This document shows, in pieces, positions 1-8,050 of a stretch of 37,373 nt of DNA. Below the pieces are notes generated by a model, which did not search any database, was not told the DNA's origin, and saw nothing but the letters and a program-made list of their open reading frames with translations. The stretch's first letter is position 1, and each line of letters begins with the position of its first letter. The stretch comes from Candidatus Saccharimonadota bacterium (GTDB lineage Bacteria; Patescibacteriota; Saccharimonadia; Saccharimonadales; UBA4665), in assembly GCA_027459325.1 (NCBI GenBank), contig DAIDIO010000002.1, positions 65,951 through 103,323 on the forward strand, in the 5' to 3' direction. The position numbers and the translations under genes were made by a program.

Positions 1-214
1 TAGCAATTGTAATATAGTTAAGGCTGTCCCAATGGGCCATAAATTTGAGAGGGTTATGAGGTTCTAGGCTATAGATGGCAACCGGATTGTTGCTTGTGGG
101 CACTACTCGGTTATTGTAGGAACCCATGAACAAGCCGCCAACAATTAAACAGGCAGCGGTAATAATTGAAAGGTATAGCTGGTTTTTAAAAAGTAGATGT
201 TTAAGATTCTTCAC
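1..214 (-). CDS. PIG-V-like membrane mannosyltransferase, N-terminal part only (cut by left window edge)
   Basis: An open frame on the minus strand starts at a GTG at 214 and runs off the left edge, so about 71 N-terminal residues are visible. It begins MKNLKHLLFKNQ, has one membrane segment at about residues 14-35, then an extracytoplasmic loop ending in AHWDSLNYITIA. The WDxxxYxxIA pattern after the first membrane helix is typical of the PIG-V/GT-C mannosyltransferases, which transfer sugars from polyprenyl-phosphate donors outside the membrane. The start lies inside the last codons of the upstream gene, overlapping by 14 nt, so the two genes are probably translationally coupled. The family call rests on one motif in a partial protein. 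Another GT-C or GT39 protein is possible. Confidence 0.6.
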   Translation of the reverse strand, partial: MKNLKHLLFKNQLYLSIITAACLIVGGLFMGSYNNRVVPTSNNPVAIYSLEPHNPLKFMAHWDSLNYITIA

Positions 215-1169
215 TAGCATTCCTTAGTTTTGCCTTTATCTTTAATCCCCCGTCCTGGTATTTGGCTGACATTAAATTAACATGAAAAGCTAAGGTGCCC
301 AACACAATTAGTCCTAAAAAGACCAAATAGACAGACCTGTCTATTAAACTGGCAAGTACGATAGTGCCGCTGCTCAGATGGTTTAATTTTTCGGTGAAAA
401 TAAGGAAAGATTCTCTTATGCCAATGGCGCCAGGTGTTAAAGAAGCGAACAGAGCAAGATTTGCTGCACCCGTATAAGTAATGATCTGACTTGTACTAAT
501 TCCGTGATTAACACTTTTAAGTTCCACGCCGTAAATTATGGCCTGAATGATTATCTGGAATAAGGTTGCAAACAGGAGCCCTATAATGGCCGGCGGATGA
601 AGATTAAGCGCGCGTTTGGAGATGTGGGCTTTACTCATATAGCGCCTGGCGGCCGTTAAGCCAATGGCGGCCACAATTACAACCGCCAGTACTGTTTGCC
701 ACCAAGGCCTGCTTGCCAGGAACAAAAAACTAACACTGATTACGGCATAAACTAAGTAGTATAAAACTGTTGCTAAGACAAAGTTTTTTACCCTGAGTTT
801 TTTTCGTTTGTACAGGTATAAGCCAGTATAGACTGGTCCACCCTGACCTGGCAGGAAGAAATTTATAAGTAAGGTATGGGCGTTAAGTTTGGCGTTTTCG
901 CTTTGATCCAGTTTAACGTGACCCAATTTAATTGTGGCGCTAAACTTCAGCATCAGCGCTAGAAACAGCACTGCGTAAAGCCCTAGTACAAGCAGCCCGG
1001 TTGTCAGTGGTATTTGACTAAGTTTATTCAGTAAATAATGATGTTTAGATATATATACTGCAGCTAGCGCTACGGCTATTAAGAGCAAGCTTATGCTAAG
1101 AAGTGGCCTAAGTTTTTTAAACATATAACGTTTGGGTTCTATTCTACGCTTTATTCGAAAGATAGTCAT
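201..1169 (-). CDS. LPG synthase/flippase-like integral membrane protein (UPF0104 type)
   Basis: The 322-residue polytopic protein has about eight hydrophobic segments from residue 20 to 300. The late motif SLTPGAIGIRE is the hallmark of the lysylphosphatidylglycerol synthase transmembrane family (PF03706), as is the earlier FFLPGQGG. In other bacteria such proteins flip aminoacylated lipids or sit beside glycosyltransferases as glycolipid flippases. With a PIG-V-like protein overlapping downstream and a polyprenol-phosphate GT2 nearby, a role in moving or building glycolipids is the likelier inference. There is no catalytic aminoacyl-transfer domain, so it is not a full MprF. The start at 1169 follows a weak -10 box (TTTAAT, 1178-1183 on the minus strand) by 8 nt and has no Shine-Dalgarno, consistent with a leaderless mRNA. 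Confidence 0.72.
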   Translation of the reverse strand: MTIFRIKRRIEPKRYMFKKLRPLLSISLLLIAVALAAVYISKHHYLLNKLSQIPLTTGLLVLGLYAVLFLALMLKFSATIKLGHVKLDQSENAKLNAHTLLINFFLPGQGGPVYTGLYLYKRKKLRVKNFVLATVLYYLVYAVISVSFLFLASRPWWQTVLAVVIVAAIGLTAARRYMSKAHISKRALNLHPPAIIGLLFATLFQIIIQAIIYGVELKSVNHGISTSQIITYTGAANLALFASLTPGAIGIRESFLIFTEKLNHLSSGTIVLASLIDRSVYLVFLGLIVLGTLAFHVNLMSAKYQDGGLKIKAKLRNASEES

Positions 1170-1214
1170 GAGGTATTATTAAAGATACTCAGTTTATTTG
1201 CAGGCTTAAGGGAA

Positions 1215-1220
1215 TATAAT
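1215..1220 (+). promoter_or_regulatory. -10 box TATAAT of a leaderless promoter
   Basis: A perfect TATAAT is followed by 8 nt and then the TTG start at 1229. Transcription would begin at or next to the start codon, and there is no ribosome binding site between. This supports TTG as the true start of the GT-C-like gene. Confidence 0.6.
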
Positions 1221-1228
1221 TACCAAGT

Positions 1229-2734
1229 TTGAAAACTATTAAAACCGGTTTAGAGAAATTCATATTAGCGCTTGGTTCTAGGGCTTTTTACGTATTTGTC
1301 TTAGTGCTATTTGTGTTTGAATCGGTCTGGATATCCATATCGGCACTCTACCCTCAGGCGTTCGATGAAGATTTCCATTTTGGACTGATTAAGGTCTACT
1401 CCCATTACTGGCTTCCTTTTTTGACTAAGCAGCCGCCTAATGCCGACGCTTTTGGTGCGGTTGCTCGTGACCCGTCGTATCTTTATCACTACTTGATGAG
1501 TTTTCCCTACCGATTCCTAAATTTGTTTGTAACTGGTCAGACAGCTCAAGTCATAATTCTACGGATTTTTGATGTCGGTTTATTTTTAATTGGCCTGATT
1601 TTATTTAAAAAGATTCTAGTTCGGACAGGTTTATCTAAAAGTCTATCAAATGTAAGTCTGTTAATATTTATTCTAATTCCTATTATCCCGCAATTGGCAG
1701 CCCAGATAAGCTACGATGACCTATTCTTTCCACTCGTTGCCTGGATAATCCTGCAGGCTTTTCAGATTACCGATATCATTAAGCAGAAGAAAATTCCCAG
1801 TACTCGTCTTTTTGTTTTAGCAATAACTATTCTGCTTACGGGCATTGAGAAGTACGCCAGCTTACCGATTTCGCTTGCAGTTATTCTGTACATTTTAGGT
1901 CTTATGTACTTTACTTACCGGCCCAAATTAAAAAATATATGGCTAGATTTTTTAAAGGACTTAAACAAACGTTCCGCCATTATGAAAACCATCTTAATTG
2001 CCGGTCTGTTTATTTCTCTTGGTATGTTTTTGGAGCGTGACGGAGTGAATATAGTGAAGTACCACAGTATTGAACCAGACTGCGCGAAGGTGCTGAGTGT
2101 GTCCCAGTGCCAGCCTTACAGCGCCTGGTATGCAACTTATGCAAGACACGAGGATCTTATCCAAGGCCATACCCAGATCACTTATAACCCTATAACCTAC
2201 ACAGGGGCGTGGTTTTATTGGATGTGGTACAGACTCTTTTTTGCTATCAATGGGCCGAAGAGTAATTTTTATAGTTTTGCTCCACTACCATTACCTAGCT
2301 TTGTAGCCATTGCGGTAGCGCTAGTCGGTACTATTGCCGTATTTTTCTGGCGCAAGTTAGTGTTTAGGGATAATCCTTATGCGGTGCTAATGCTTATGAT
2401 AACCGTTATTTACGGCGGTGCTTTATTTGTTCAGGGTTATATAACATACGACTATACGGCGGTACTGGAAAACATGAATGGCCGCTATTTGCTGCCCATA
2501 TTGTTGCCGATGGCGGCAGTTATAGGGTTAGCCTTGAGCCGTGGTTTAAAGAAATGGAAGTTCTCAAAAGCCCTGATTACTCTGGTTGTTATTTTACTGT
2601 TTTTCCAGGGCGGCGGCTTAATGACCTTTATACTCAGAAGTGATAATACCTGGTACTGGGATAATGATACGGTTGTTAAACTAAATCATGTGGCCCGTAA
2701 AGTTGTTAAGCACTTAGTTATTAAACCACGATAA
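1229..2734 (+). CDS. GT-C-like multi-pass membrane protein, probable glycosyltransferase
   Basis: This 501-residue protein has about 10-12 membrane segments and one large periplasm-facing first loop. FDEDFH at residues 45-50, right after the first helix, is the position of the acidic DxD-type motif in GT-C glycosyltransferases. The loop also carries SYDD near residue 162, as in DUF2142-like membrane proteins. It would use a lipid-linked sugar made by enzymes such as the convergent GT2 gene 11 nt away. The TTG start is set by the TATAAT box 8 nt upstream. No acceptor can be inferred. A GT39-type protein mannosyltransferase or a polysaccharide polymerase are both possible. Confidence 0.6.
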   Translation: MKTIKTGLEKFILALGSRAFYVFVLVLFVFESVWISISALYPQAFDEDFHFGLIKVYSHYWLPFLTKQPPNADAFGAVARDPSYLYHYLMSFPYRFLNLFVTGQTAQVIILRIFDVGLFLIGLILFKKILVRTGLSKSLSNVSLLIFILIPIIPQLAAQISYDDLFFPLVAWIILQAFQITDIIKQKKIPSTRLFVLAITILLTGIEKYASLPISLAVILYILGLMYFTYRPKLKNIWLDFLKDLNKRSAIMKTILIAGLFISLGMFLERDGVNIVKYHSIEPDCAKVLSVSQCQPYSAWYATYARHEDLIQGHTQITYNPITYTGAWFYWMWYRLFFAINGPKSNFYSFAPLPLPSFVAIAVALVGTIAVFFWRKLVFRDNPYAVLMLMITVIYGGALFVQGYITYDYTAVLENMNGRYLLPILLPMAAVIGLALSRGLKKWKFSKALITLVVILLFFQGGGLMTFILRSDNTWYWDNDTVVKLNHVARKVVKHLVIKPR

Positions 2735-2745
2735 CTATCGGATCT

Positions 2746-3717
2746 TTAACGTTTGTCGGAGCCTTCTATTTTGAACCGTTCTTTTCTAACCTCTTCCAGT
2801 ACATCTTCTATTAAAGAGCGGTTAATGCGTATCAGATTAGCAATCGCGCCTAACGCAAAGATAACGAAAGCTGCATTAATTAGTACACCGCCAATAATAA
2901 GGCCCTGTAAATGATGGGTACCAAAAAGGGGTACATTAGTGGTTACATATAAGATCAAATAATGTACAAACGGTATTAATCCAAGAATAAACAGTATTAA
3001 GCTCAGAGACAGAAAGACGGCAAAGGGTTTGTACATCATGTAGGCGTTAGTTAGGGCTACGGCTGATTTTCTAACGTGTTCCCAAGATGATTTAAATAAC
3101 CTCGATTCTCTGGTTTTAGGGTTGGTTTTAATCTTAATTGTTTCAATGGTTAAGCGTTTTTGACTAGCCTGCAGGGTTGTTTCCATGGCGAAGTTAAATC
3201 TGCCAATCAAGTTAAGCTTAATTGCCGCTTCTTTTGAATAGGCCCTGAAGCCGCTGGTAGAGTCGGGAATATTAGTACCGGCGACAGTATTAAGGACTAG
3301 TGTGCCAAACTTTTGGAGGAACTTTTTCGCTGGACTGAAGTGGCTGATGGTATGAATCTGCCGATCACCAATGACGGTATCGGCACGACCATCCATTATG
3401 GGTTTAATAAGATCTGGTATCCTTTCCTGAGGGTATTGGTTATCGCCGTCGGTTAGCACTAAAATGTCTGCCCCTAATTCAAGGGCGCCGTTAATGCCAT
3501 CACGAAGAGATAAGGCTAGTCCTCTTTTTGTTGGGTGATGAATAAAATGCTTGACGCCGAGTTTACGAGCCACTTTAACAGTTTTATCGGTGCAGCCATC
3601 ATCGATGACTAAGATGTCAATTTTGTCTATGCCAGGAATTTTCTTAGGGATGGTCGCTAGAGTCAGGGGCAATGTCTCTTCCTCGTTAAGACAAGGAATC
3701 ATTATGACTAATTTCAT
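2746..3717 (-). CDS. GT2 polyprenol-phosphate hexosyltransferase (DPM1/GtrB-like)
   Basis: The 323-residue protein opens with a GT-A nucleotide-sugar fold: MIPCLNEEETLP at 6-17, VIDDGCTDKT near 37-46 and the metal-binding LTDGDNQYP near 87-95. The later segment TSGFRAYS matches polyprenol-phosphate glycosyltransferases. Two C-terminal membrane helices (about 230-255 and 272-298) anchor it, as in GtrB-type enzymes. The expected reaction moves a hexose from UDP- or GDP-sugar onto polyprenyl phosphate at the inner membrane face, feeding the neighbouring GT-C enzymes. The start has a GAGAG Shine-Dalgarno-like sequence 5 nt upstream. Sugar identity cannot be read from sequence. Confidence 0.82.
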   Translation of the reverse strand: MKLVIMIPCLNEEETLPLTLATIPKKIPGIDKIDILVIDDGCTDKTVKVARKLGVKHFIHHPTKRGLALSLRDGINGALELGADILVLTDGDNQYPQERIPDLIKPIMDGRADTVIGDRQIHTISHFSPAKKFLQKFGTLVLNTVAGTNIPDSTSGFRAYSKEAAIKLNLIGRFNFAMETTLQASQKRLTIETIKIKTNPKTRESRLFKSSWEHVRKSAVALTNAYMMYKPFAVFLSLSLILFILGLIPFVHYLILYVTTNVPLFGTHHLQGLIIGGVLINAAFVIFALGAIANLIRINRSLIEDVLEEVRKERFKIEGSDKR

Positions 3718-3828
3718 TATGCTCTCATTTTGGTTAGCTAAGTTATTTTAACCCCACTTCCAAGGTAATACTATAACATAATAGCCAATCAGTCTTAGAT
3801 ATTACTGAAGAACAATTGAGCCCTTTTG

Positions 3829-3853
3829 TATTCTATTAAATGGTTGCATAATG
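3829..3853 (+). promoter_or_regulatory. -10 box followed by a 3-codon leader ORF overlapping the next start
   Basis: TATTCT at 3829-3834 is followed after 5 nt by an ATG at 3840 that reads Met-Val-Ala-stop. Its TAA at 3849-3851 overlaps the ATG at 3851 of the next gene (TAATG). If transcription starts near 3840, ribosomes would load on the mini-ORF and re-initiate. The arrangement is visible; its use is inference. Confidence 0.3.
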
Positions 3854-4636
3854 ACAGTTATGCCAGACGAACCACGCAAATTGCCAGCTGACGTTCAAGC
3901 CCGCGTCGACTTTGTTAGATCAGTGGTACCTAAAAGACGACACAGCCTGATTCCGTGGATTGGCTTAATAGTTGTCGTAGTTGCCGTTATTTTGGCTGTT
4001 ATTTTGTTTGTAATAAGTGGCAGTACATCTCAACCTAAAGCAGAACCTTCGAGACCGGTTCTGCCTAAAGTAGTAAACTTGCAGCCAAACCCGGCGATGC
4101 AAGCCTATAAATCAACAGTCTATAACTTATCGGTATCTTATCCTAAGGGGTGGATAATAAATAATATCAATTCAGCCGTAAATATAACTTCCCCTTTGAC
4201 TACTCTAGTTAATGCCAGTGGCAGCTCGGTTAAGGGCTATGTGATTTTTAGTATTAATAAGCCCGGGCAATACCCTAATGGATTGACGGTAGGTACTGAT
4301 CTAGCCGTACTTGACTCGATAAACTTAAGCTATAATCAGCCTACCCAGAGCCAGGCCGGCCAGACCTACGTCAGTTTTATCCAGTTTTCTACGACCAACA
4401 CTAAGGGAGGTCTTGATTTGGTGTTTGTAACTGGTAATCTGGGCTATACCAAGGATCAGGTTATCCCTGAAACTGACTTAAATACACTTGATCCGCTTAT
4501 TTATGTAAGCTTTATGTCTTGTGCCAACAGTCTATGTAAGTCAACTACGCCCGTAACGATTGCCTCTTCCAGCTGGACGGGCTCGGCATTGTCGCAGATA
4601 ATAGACAGTATGATCCAGTCCCTGATGTTTTATTAA
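3851..4636 (+). CDS. Membrane-anchored exoprotein with PsbP/Mog1-like domain, function unknown
   Basis: The 261-residue protein has a charged cytoplasmic N-terminus, one strong membrane helix at about residues 35-57, a proline-rich linker and an outward domain. The domain starts with AYKSTVYNLSVSYPKGW, resembling the first strands of PsbP/Mog1-like lipoprotein domains that begin with a ‘fsvsyP.gW’ pattern. Two cysteines near the end (MSCANSLC) could form a disulfide. An in-frame ATG at 3860 is an alternative start. The stop shares a TTAA tetranucleotide with the convergent DUF3817 gene. No enzymatic motif was seen. Confidence 0.6.
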   Translation: MTVMPDEPRKLPADVQARVDFVRSVVPKRRHSLIPWIGLIVVVVAVILAVILFVISGSTSQPKAEPSRPVLPKVVNLQPNPAMQAYKSTVYNLSVSYPKGWIINNINSAVNITSPLTTLVNASGSSVKGYVIFSINKPGQYPNGLTVGTDLAVLDSINLSYNQPTQSQAGQTYVSFIQFSTTNTKGGLDLVFVTGNLGYTKDQVIPETDLNTLDPLIYVSFMSCANSLCKSTTPVTIASSSWTGSALSQIIDSMIQSLMFY

Positions 4637-5016
4637 GTTCCCTTACTCAAGCAACACAAGATTAGAGCCAGCCGTCGCTGTTTCTGCCTTAGGTGAGATT
4701 GCCACACTTCGAATATAAGGGTGCCGTATGGCGGCACGCTACAAATCCCGGCAGTGACTATTCTTAGCGGCCGCCATCTAAGGGACGGCGTTAAGAACGT
4801 CACTGCGGCAAGGTATAAAATAAACAGTGTGCCGTGCATGTGCCCGGCTATTTGTACCGCTATGGTGCTAGTCGGGGTTAGATATTTGCTAACAACAATT
4901 CCTGATAGTAGCATAGTCCAGCCTACCGCTTCAGCAAAGGCCGCTAGCTTGAAGATTATCCAGGCCTCATGGTCGGAAAAGGGCCGCCAGTTTAAATATA
5001 TCTTTAATAGCTTCAC
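4633..5016 (-). CDS. DUF3817-family small membrane protein
   Basis: The 127-residue protein has three or four membrane segments. It matches the DUF3817 pattern: an N-terminal phenylalanine/alanine-rich helix (FKLAAFAEAVGWTMLL), then a KYL motif, then GHMHGTLFILYL with histidines 59 and 61. The function of the family is unknown. The GTG start at 5016 lies 9 nt after a TATACT box (5026-5031, minus strand), consistent with leaderless transcription. It converges on the preceding exoprotein gene with a 4-nt overlap. Confidence 0.7.
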   Translation of the reverse strand: MKLLKIYLNWRPFSDHEAWIIFKLAAFAEAVGWTMLLSGIVVSKYLTPTSTIAVQIAGHMHGTLFILYLAAVTFLTPSLRWRPLRIVTAGICSVPPYGTLIFEVWQSHLRQKQRRLALILCCLSKGT

Positions 5017-5053
5017 TAATTAGATAGTATAGTTCAGATTTGCTATCTATGTT

Positions 5054-6628
5054 TCAGGCCAGCGGTTCAGGTTCGGCATTAGTAGTGCGAAGCGGTACTT
5101 CCCTTAGAAATAGTGCTGCAATGAAGGCTAGAAGTAACACGGGTATTGCATAAAGAAACAAGTCGCGGAAAGATAGCACGAAAGCCTGCAGGATATCATG
5201 ACTAACACTCGGCGGCAGTTTTTTTAGGCCAGCAGGAGAAATTCCGGATAAAACACTTTTAGATAGTTGGCTGGATTTGCCGCTATAAGCCGGTAAAAGC
5301 TGGTGCAAGTGACTACTTAAACGGTTGGTTAGTATAGCTCCAAAGACCGCACCACCTAAACTGCTGCCGATACTTCTAAAGAATGTTACGGTGCCGGTGG
5401 CGACTCCAAGTTCATCTCTTGAGACTGAGTTTTGGACGGCCAGTGTCATGATCTGCATGAACATACCGATACCTAGCCCGATAATTAACATCCAAACGCT
5501 TAGCTCTACTTGAGGAGTTGTTAAGGTGACGTGGGAATATAGCCAAACACCCAGCGCGGTTACAAGAGTGCCAATAATGGGAAATATCCGGTATCGACCG
5601 ATTTTGGCTATCAGCTGGCCGCTGCCGATCATAGAAATCAGCATACCAACCATTAACGGCAGCATTAGTAGGCCAGACTTAACGGCAGAATAGCCGCGAA
5701 CTATCTGCTGATATTCCGGAATAAATAAGATAGAGGCAAATAAAGCCACGCCGGCTAGTAAGGATAGAATCGTTGAAACGGTAAAAATGTCATTATTAAA
5801 CAGATGGGTAGGTAGCATCGCCCGGCTGATTGGCTGTCGCTGCTCCCAGAGTATAAGCAGGATTGTCATTACTGCGCTGCCAATAAGCAGGCCAATGATT
5901 GTACTTGAGCCCCATGGATAAGAAACTCCACCCCAGATAGTCGCTAGTAATAGTGGAATAGTTGAAGCGGTCAGTAAAACTGCGCCCGTAAAATCAATCT
6001 TGATTTTTTTCTTGCTAGTGCGCTTAGGTAGATGAAGCCGGGTGGCTAATGCATACAGCGCGGCCACCCCAATCGGTATATTTATATAAAACACCCATCG
6101 CCAGGACAAGGAATCGGTAAAGAAGCCGCCAAGCAGCGGACCGGCAACGCTGGATAGTGCAAATACGCCCGCAAAATAACCGAGATATTTTCCCCGTTGC
6201 CGAGGCGGTACTATTTCGCCGACTATAGCTTGAGATAAGCTCATAAGCCCACCGGCGCCTAGGCCTTGAAGGGCTCTAAACATGACTAGTTCGTTCATGG
6301 ATGTGGCAAGTCCACATAATGCCGAGCCGATTAAAAACAGAACTATAGCAAACTGAAAGATTTTCTTGCGACCGAATTGATCGCCAATCTTGCCATATAG
6401 AGGTGTCGAGATGGCGGTTGTCATAAGGTAGGCTGTGGCTACCCAGGAAAGCTTACTTAGACCATGTAGATCCGTTGCTATACGCGGCAAGGCCGTGGAG
6501 ACAATGGTTTGATCTAAGGCCGCCAGCAGCATAGCCAGCATTAAGGCCACAATAATAAACATTATTTCTTCATGGCTACGTTCTTTAGTGACAGATTGGT
6601 CTAACTCAGCAGTTTGTGCTTGATCCAT
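5054..6628 (-). CDS. DHA2 (14-TM) drug:H+ antiporter of the major facilitator superfamily
   Basis: At 524 residues with about 14 membrane helices, this fits the EmrB/QacA (DHA2) family. The MFS motif A loop reads GKIGDQFGRKK near residues 79-89. ALDQTIVSTALP near 38-49 is the DHA motif in TM1, and the TM5 antiporter motif C region is SVAGPLLGG. Such proteins export cationic or amphipathic drugs using the proton gradient. It sits 17 nt downstream of an AbrB-type regulator, forming a probable two-gene operon. The start has an AGGAAGAGGAG ribosome site, in contrast to the leaderless first gene. It ends in TGA, showing that UGA is a stop here. Confidence 0.88.
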   Translation of the reverse strand: MDQAQTAELDQSVTKERSHEEIMFIIVALMLAMLLAALDQTIVSTALPRIATDLHGLSKLSWVATAYLMTTAISTPLYGKIGDQFGRKKIFQFAIVLFLIGSALCGLATSMNELVMFRALQGLGAGGLMSLSQAIVGEIVPPRQRGKYLGYFAGVFALSSVAGPLLGGFFTDSLSWRWVFYINIPIGVAALYALATRLHLPKRTSKKKIKIDFTGAVLLTASTIPLLLATIWGGVSYPWGSSTIIGLLIGSAVMTILLILWEQRQPISRAMLPTHLFNNDIFTVSTILSLLAGVALFASILFIPEYQQIVRGYSAVKSGLLMLPLMVGMLISMIGSGQLIAKIGRYRIFPIIGTLVTALGVWLYSHVTLTTPQVELSVWMLIIGLGIGMFMQIMTLAVQNSVSRDELGVATGTVTFFRSIGSSLGGAVFGAILTNRLSSHLHQLLPAYSGKSSQLSKSVLSGISPAGLKKLPPSVSHDILQAFVLSFRDLFLYAIPVLLLAFIAALFLREVPLRTTNAEPEPLA

Positions 6629-6645
6629 GGACTCCTCTTCCTAAG

Positions 6646-6888
6646 TCATTTAGTATGTTTTATTTTAACGGCGCTGATTTGCTCAAGAAGTTGTGTAGCA
6701 TACTCTTCGAACCGATCAGGTTTTACTAGCGTAATTCCCTCTTTTGAAGGGTGAATCATTACTAGAAGTTTGTCGCCGCTTTTAAGATCAATAGCAGCTC
6801 GTGCATCGGCAGGAATAACAATTTGTCCCTTGTCGTTCAGGGTAACTATATCCATTATTACCGATTTACTACTTTTACTACTATTCAT
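6646..6888 (-). CDS. AbrB/MazE-type swapped-hairpin transcription regulator
   Basis: The 80-residue protein carries VTLNDKGQIVIPADAR followed by GDKLLVMI, the SpoVT-AbrB swapped-hairpin DNA-binding fold. A short C-terminal helix follows and could mediate dimerisation. The start is placed at the ATG at 6888 because a perfect TATAAT ends 6 nt before it; the GTG further upstream (6903) overlaps that box. It precedes the DHA2 efflux gene and probably controls it, or its own operon. No MazF-like toxin gene lies next to it, so an antitoxin role is less likely. Confidence 0.8.
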   Translation of the reverse strand: MNSSKSSKSVIMDIVTLNDKGQIVIPADARAAIDLKSGDKLLVMIHPSKEGITLVKPDRFEEYATQLLEQISAVKIKHTK

Positions 6889-6894
6889 ACTTTT

Positions 6895-6900
6895 ATTATA
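6895..6900 (-). promoter_or_regulatory. -10 box TATAAT of the abrB-like/efflux operon
   Basis: A perfect TATAAT on the minus strand is separated by 6 nt from the ATG at 6888. It overlaps the alternative upstream GTG and therefore decides the start. No Shine-Dalgarno lies between. Confidence 0.6.
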
Positions 6901-6926
6901 CACTACTAATGATATTATGGCGGTAT

Positions 6927-7913
6927 TTAGTTCACGGTTACGGTTGTCGGACTGGTATTAAGAAGAGTTTTACCGCCCAGCGAACTATTTACCGGCGGGG
7001 TTGTTACGTTTAGCGGTAAGACTGAGGAGCCCGTTCCGCTGGACGTTGTACCAGATGTGCTTGTGCTGGAGCTAGAAGGCGCAGATGTAGGACTGGAAGT
7101 TGACGATCCTGAATAGGTGGAGCTGGTACTGGGATAAGATGAGCTACCACCTCCTCCGCCCATGCCTGGAGTAAGGCTAGTTGTTGAGGGAGTCGATGGG
7201 CCAAGATAGTATCCCGGAGTCGAATTAGCGCTTGAGCTAACTCCCCCATTATTCGTTGCTTTGCTAGTGATACTCGATGAGGGTTTATTGCTGGTTGAAG
7301 CTGTGGAGGTTTTGCTTGAGGGGGTGGAAGATTTAGGTTGGTTAGCGTTATTTTTAGACCGGCTTACATTATTAGATTTACTTGAGTTGTTAGTCGGGCT
7401 GCTAGGCTGGTTGTGGTGAATGCTTGAGTTAGTGCTAAGTAAGACAACCCCAAAAACCAGACAGCCGAGTATTAAAAGTGGTTCAGTGGCTCTTAACGCT
7501 CTAAGTCTAAATTGCGGCCAGTCTACGAAAACTCCTTTCGACCACGAATATGACTTAGGCAGTGCTGAGTAAATATATCGCCAACCTTGCTTGGCTGACA
7601 GGCTTAGCCACGCTAGCGCAGTAAGAGTACCGGCTAATGTGGCTGACAAAAAGGACAGAATGGGCTTAGTCAAACGGTCTTTTATGGGAACTGGCTGAAT
7701 ATCCGGCATGCTGGCTAGTGGCGGTATGCGGGTGAATTGATCGCTGGCATAACCGGGCTGTAAAATACTCCGATGTTGCAGATAGTTTTCGTCTAGCCAG
7801 CCAATGCTATGCATTCTGACTTTTGAATCTCGTGTATCAAAACCATCGTTTGTACGAGGCTGGTTATCATCTCGCTGAATATCCCCGCGTACGTCGTTAT
7901 TCCTATACGCCAT
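6927..7913 (-). CDS. Two-helix membrane protein with long Ser/Thr-rich exported tail
   Basis: The 328-residue protein is not a recognised family. An acidic/basic N-terminal third (about 1-80) is followed by a helix at about 87-109, an intervening soluble stretch, and a second strong helix at about 146-163. The remaining 165 residues are nearly all Ser, Thr, Pro, Asn and Gly, including a GMGGGGG run. Such a tail is mucin-like and a candidate for O-glycosylation by the envelope enzymes at 1-3.7 kb; that link is inference. The ATG follows a GATAAT box by 6 nt. It is divergent from the redox operon. Possible roles are surface stalk or adhesin. Confidence 0.6.
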   Translation of the reverse strand: MAYRNNDVRGDIQRDDNQPRTNDGFDTRDSKVRMHSIGWLDENYLQHRSILQPGYASDQFTRIPPLASMPDIQPVPIKDRLTKPILSFLSATLAGTLTALAWLSLSAKQGWRYIYSALPKSYSWSKGVFVDWPQFRLRALRATEPLLILGCLVFGVVLLSTNSSIHHNQPSSPTNNSSKSNNVSRSKNNANQPKSSTPSSKTSTASTSNKPSSSITSKATNNGGVSSSANSTPGYYLGPSTPSTTSLTPGMGGGGGSSSYPSTSSTYSGSSTSSPTSAPSSSSTSTSGTTSSGTGSSVLPLNVTTPPVNSSLGGKTLLNTSPTTVTVN

Positions 7914-8036
7914 AGCTTAATTATCCGTTTAACAGAGATTTGAGTATGTTAGATTAGCTACTCGGAATATTTAAGAGCGGCTATAGAGGTTATCATTTAG
8001 TACTTAGCTTTAAGCCTTATTTCAGCTTGTTTAGTA

Positions 8037-8042
8037 TAAAAT
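8037..8042 (+). promoter_or_regulatory. -10 box (TAAAAT) of the redox operon
   Basis: TAAAAT lies 8 nt before the ATG at 8051 with an overlapping TATAAA two bases earlier, and there is no Shine-Dalgarno. It favours 8051 as start over the upstream TTG at 8027, which lies before the box. Confidence 0.5.
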
Positions 8043-8050
8043 ATATAGTA

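Noticed and set aside
6646-6888. MazE-like antitoxin of a toxin-antitoxin pair
   Set aside because: The downstream gene is a 14-TM transporter and no MazF- or PIN-like gene is adjacent.
7010-7249. Leu/Pro/Ala-rich minus-strand frame inside the Ser/Thr tail gene
   Set aside because: It is an alternative frame of the low-complexity tail with no ribosome site or promoter.
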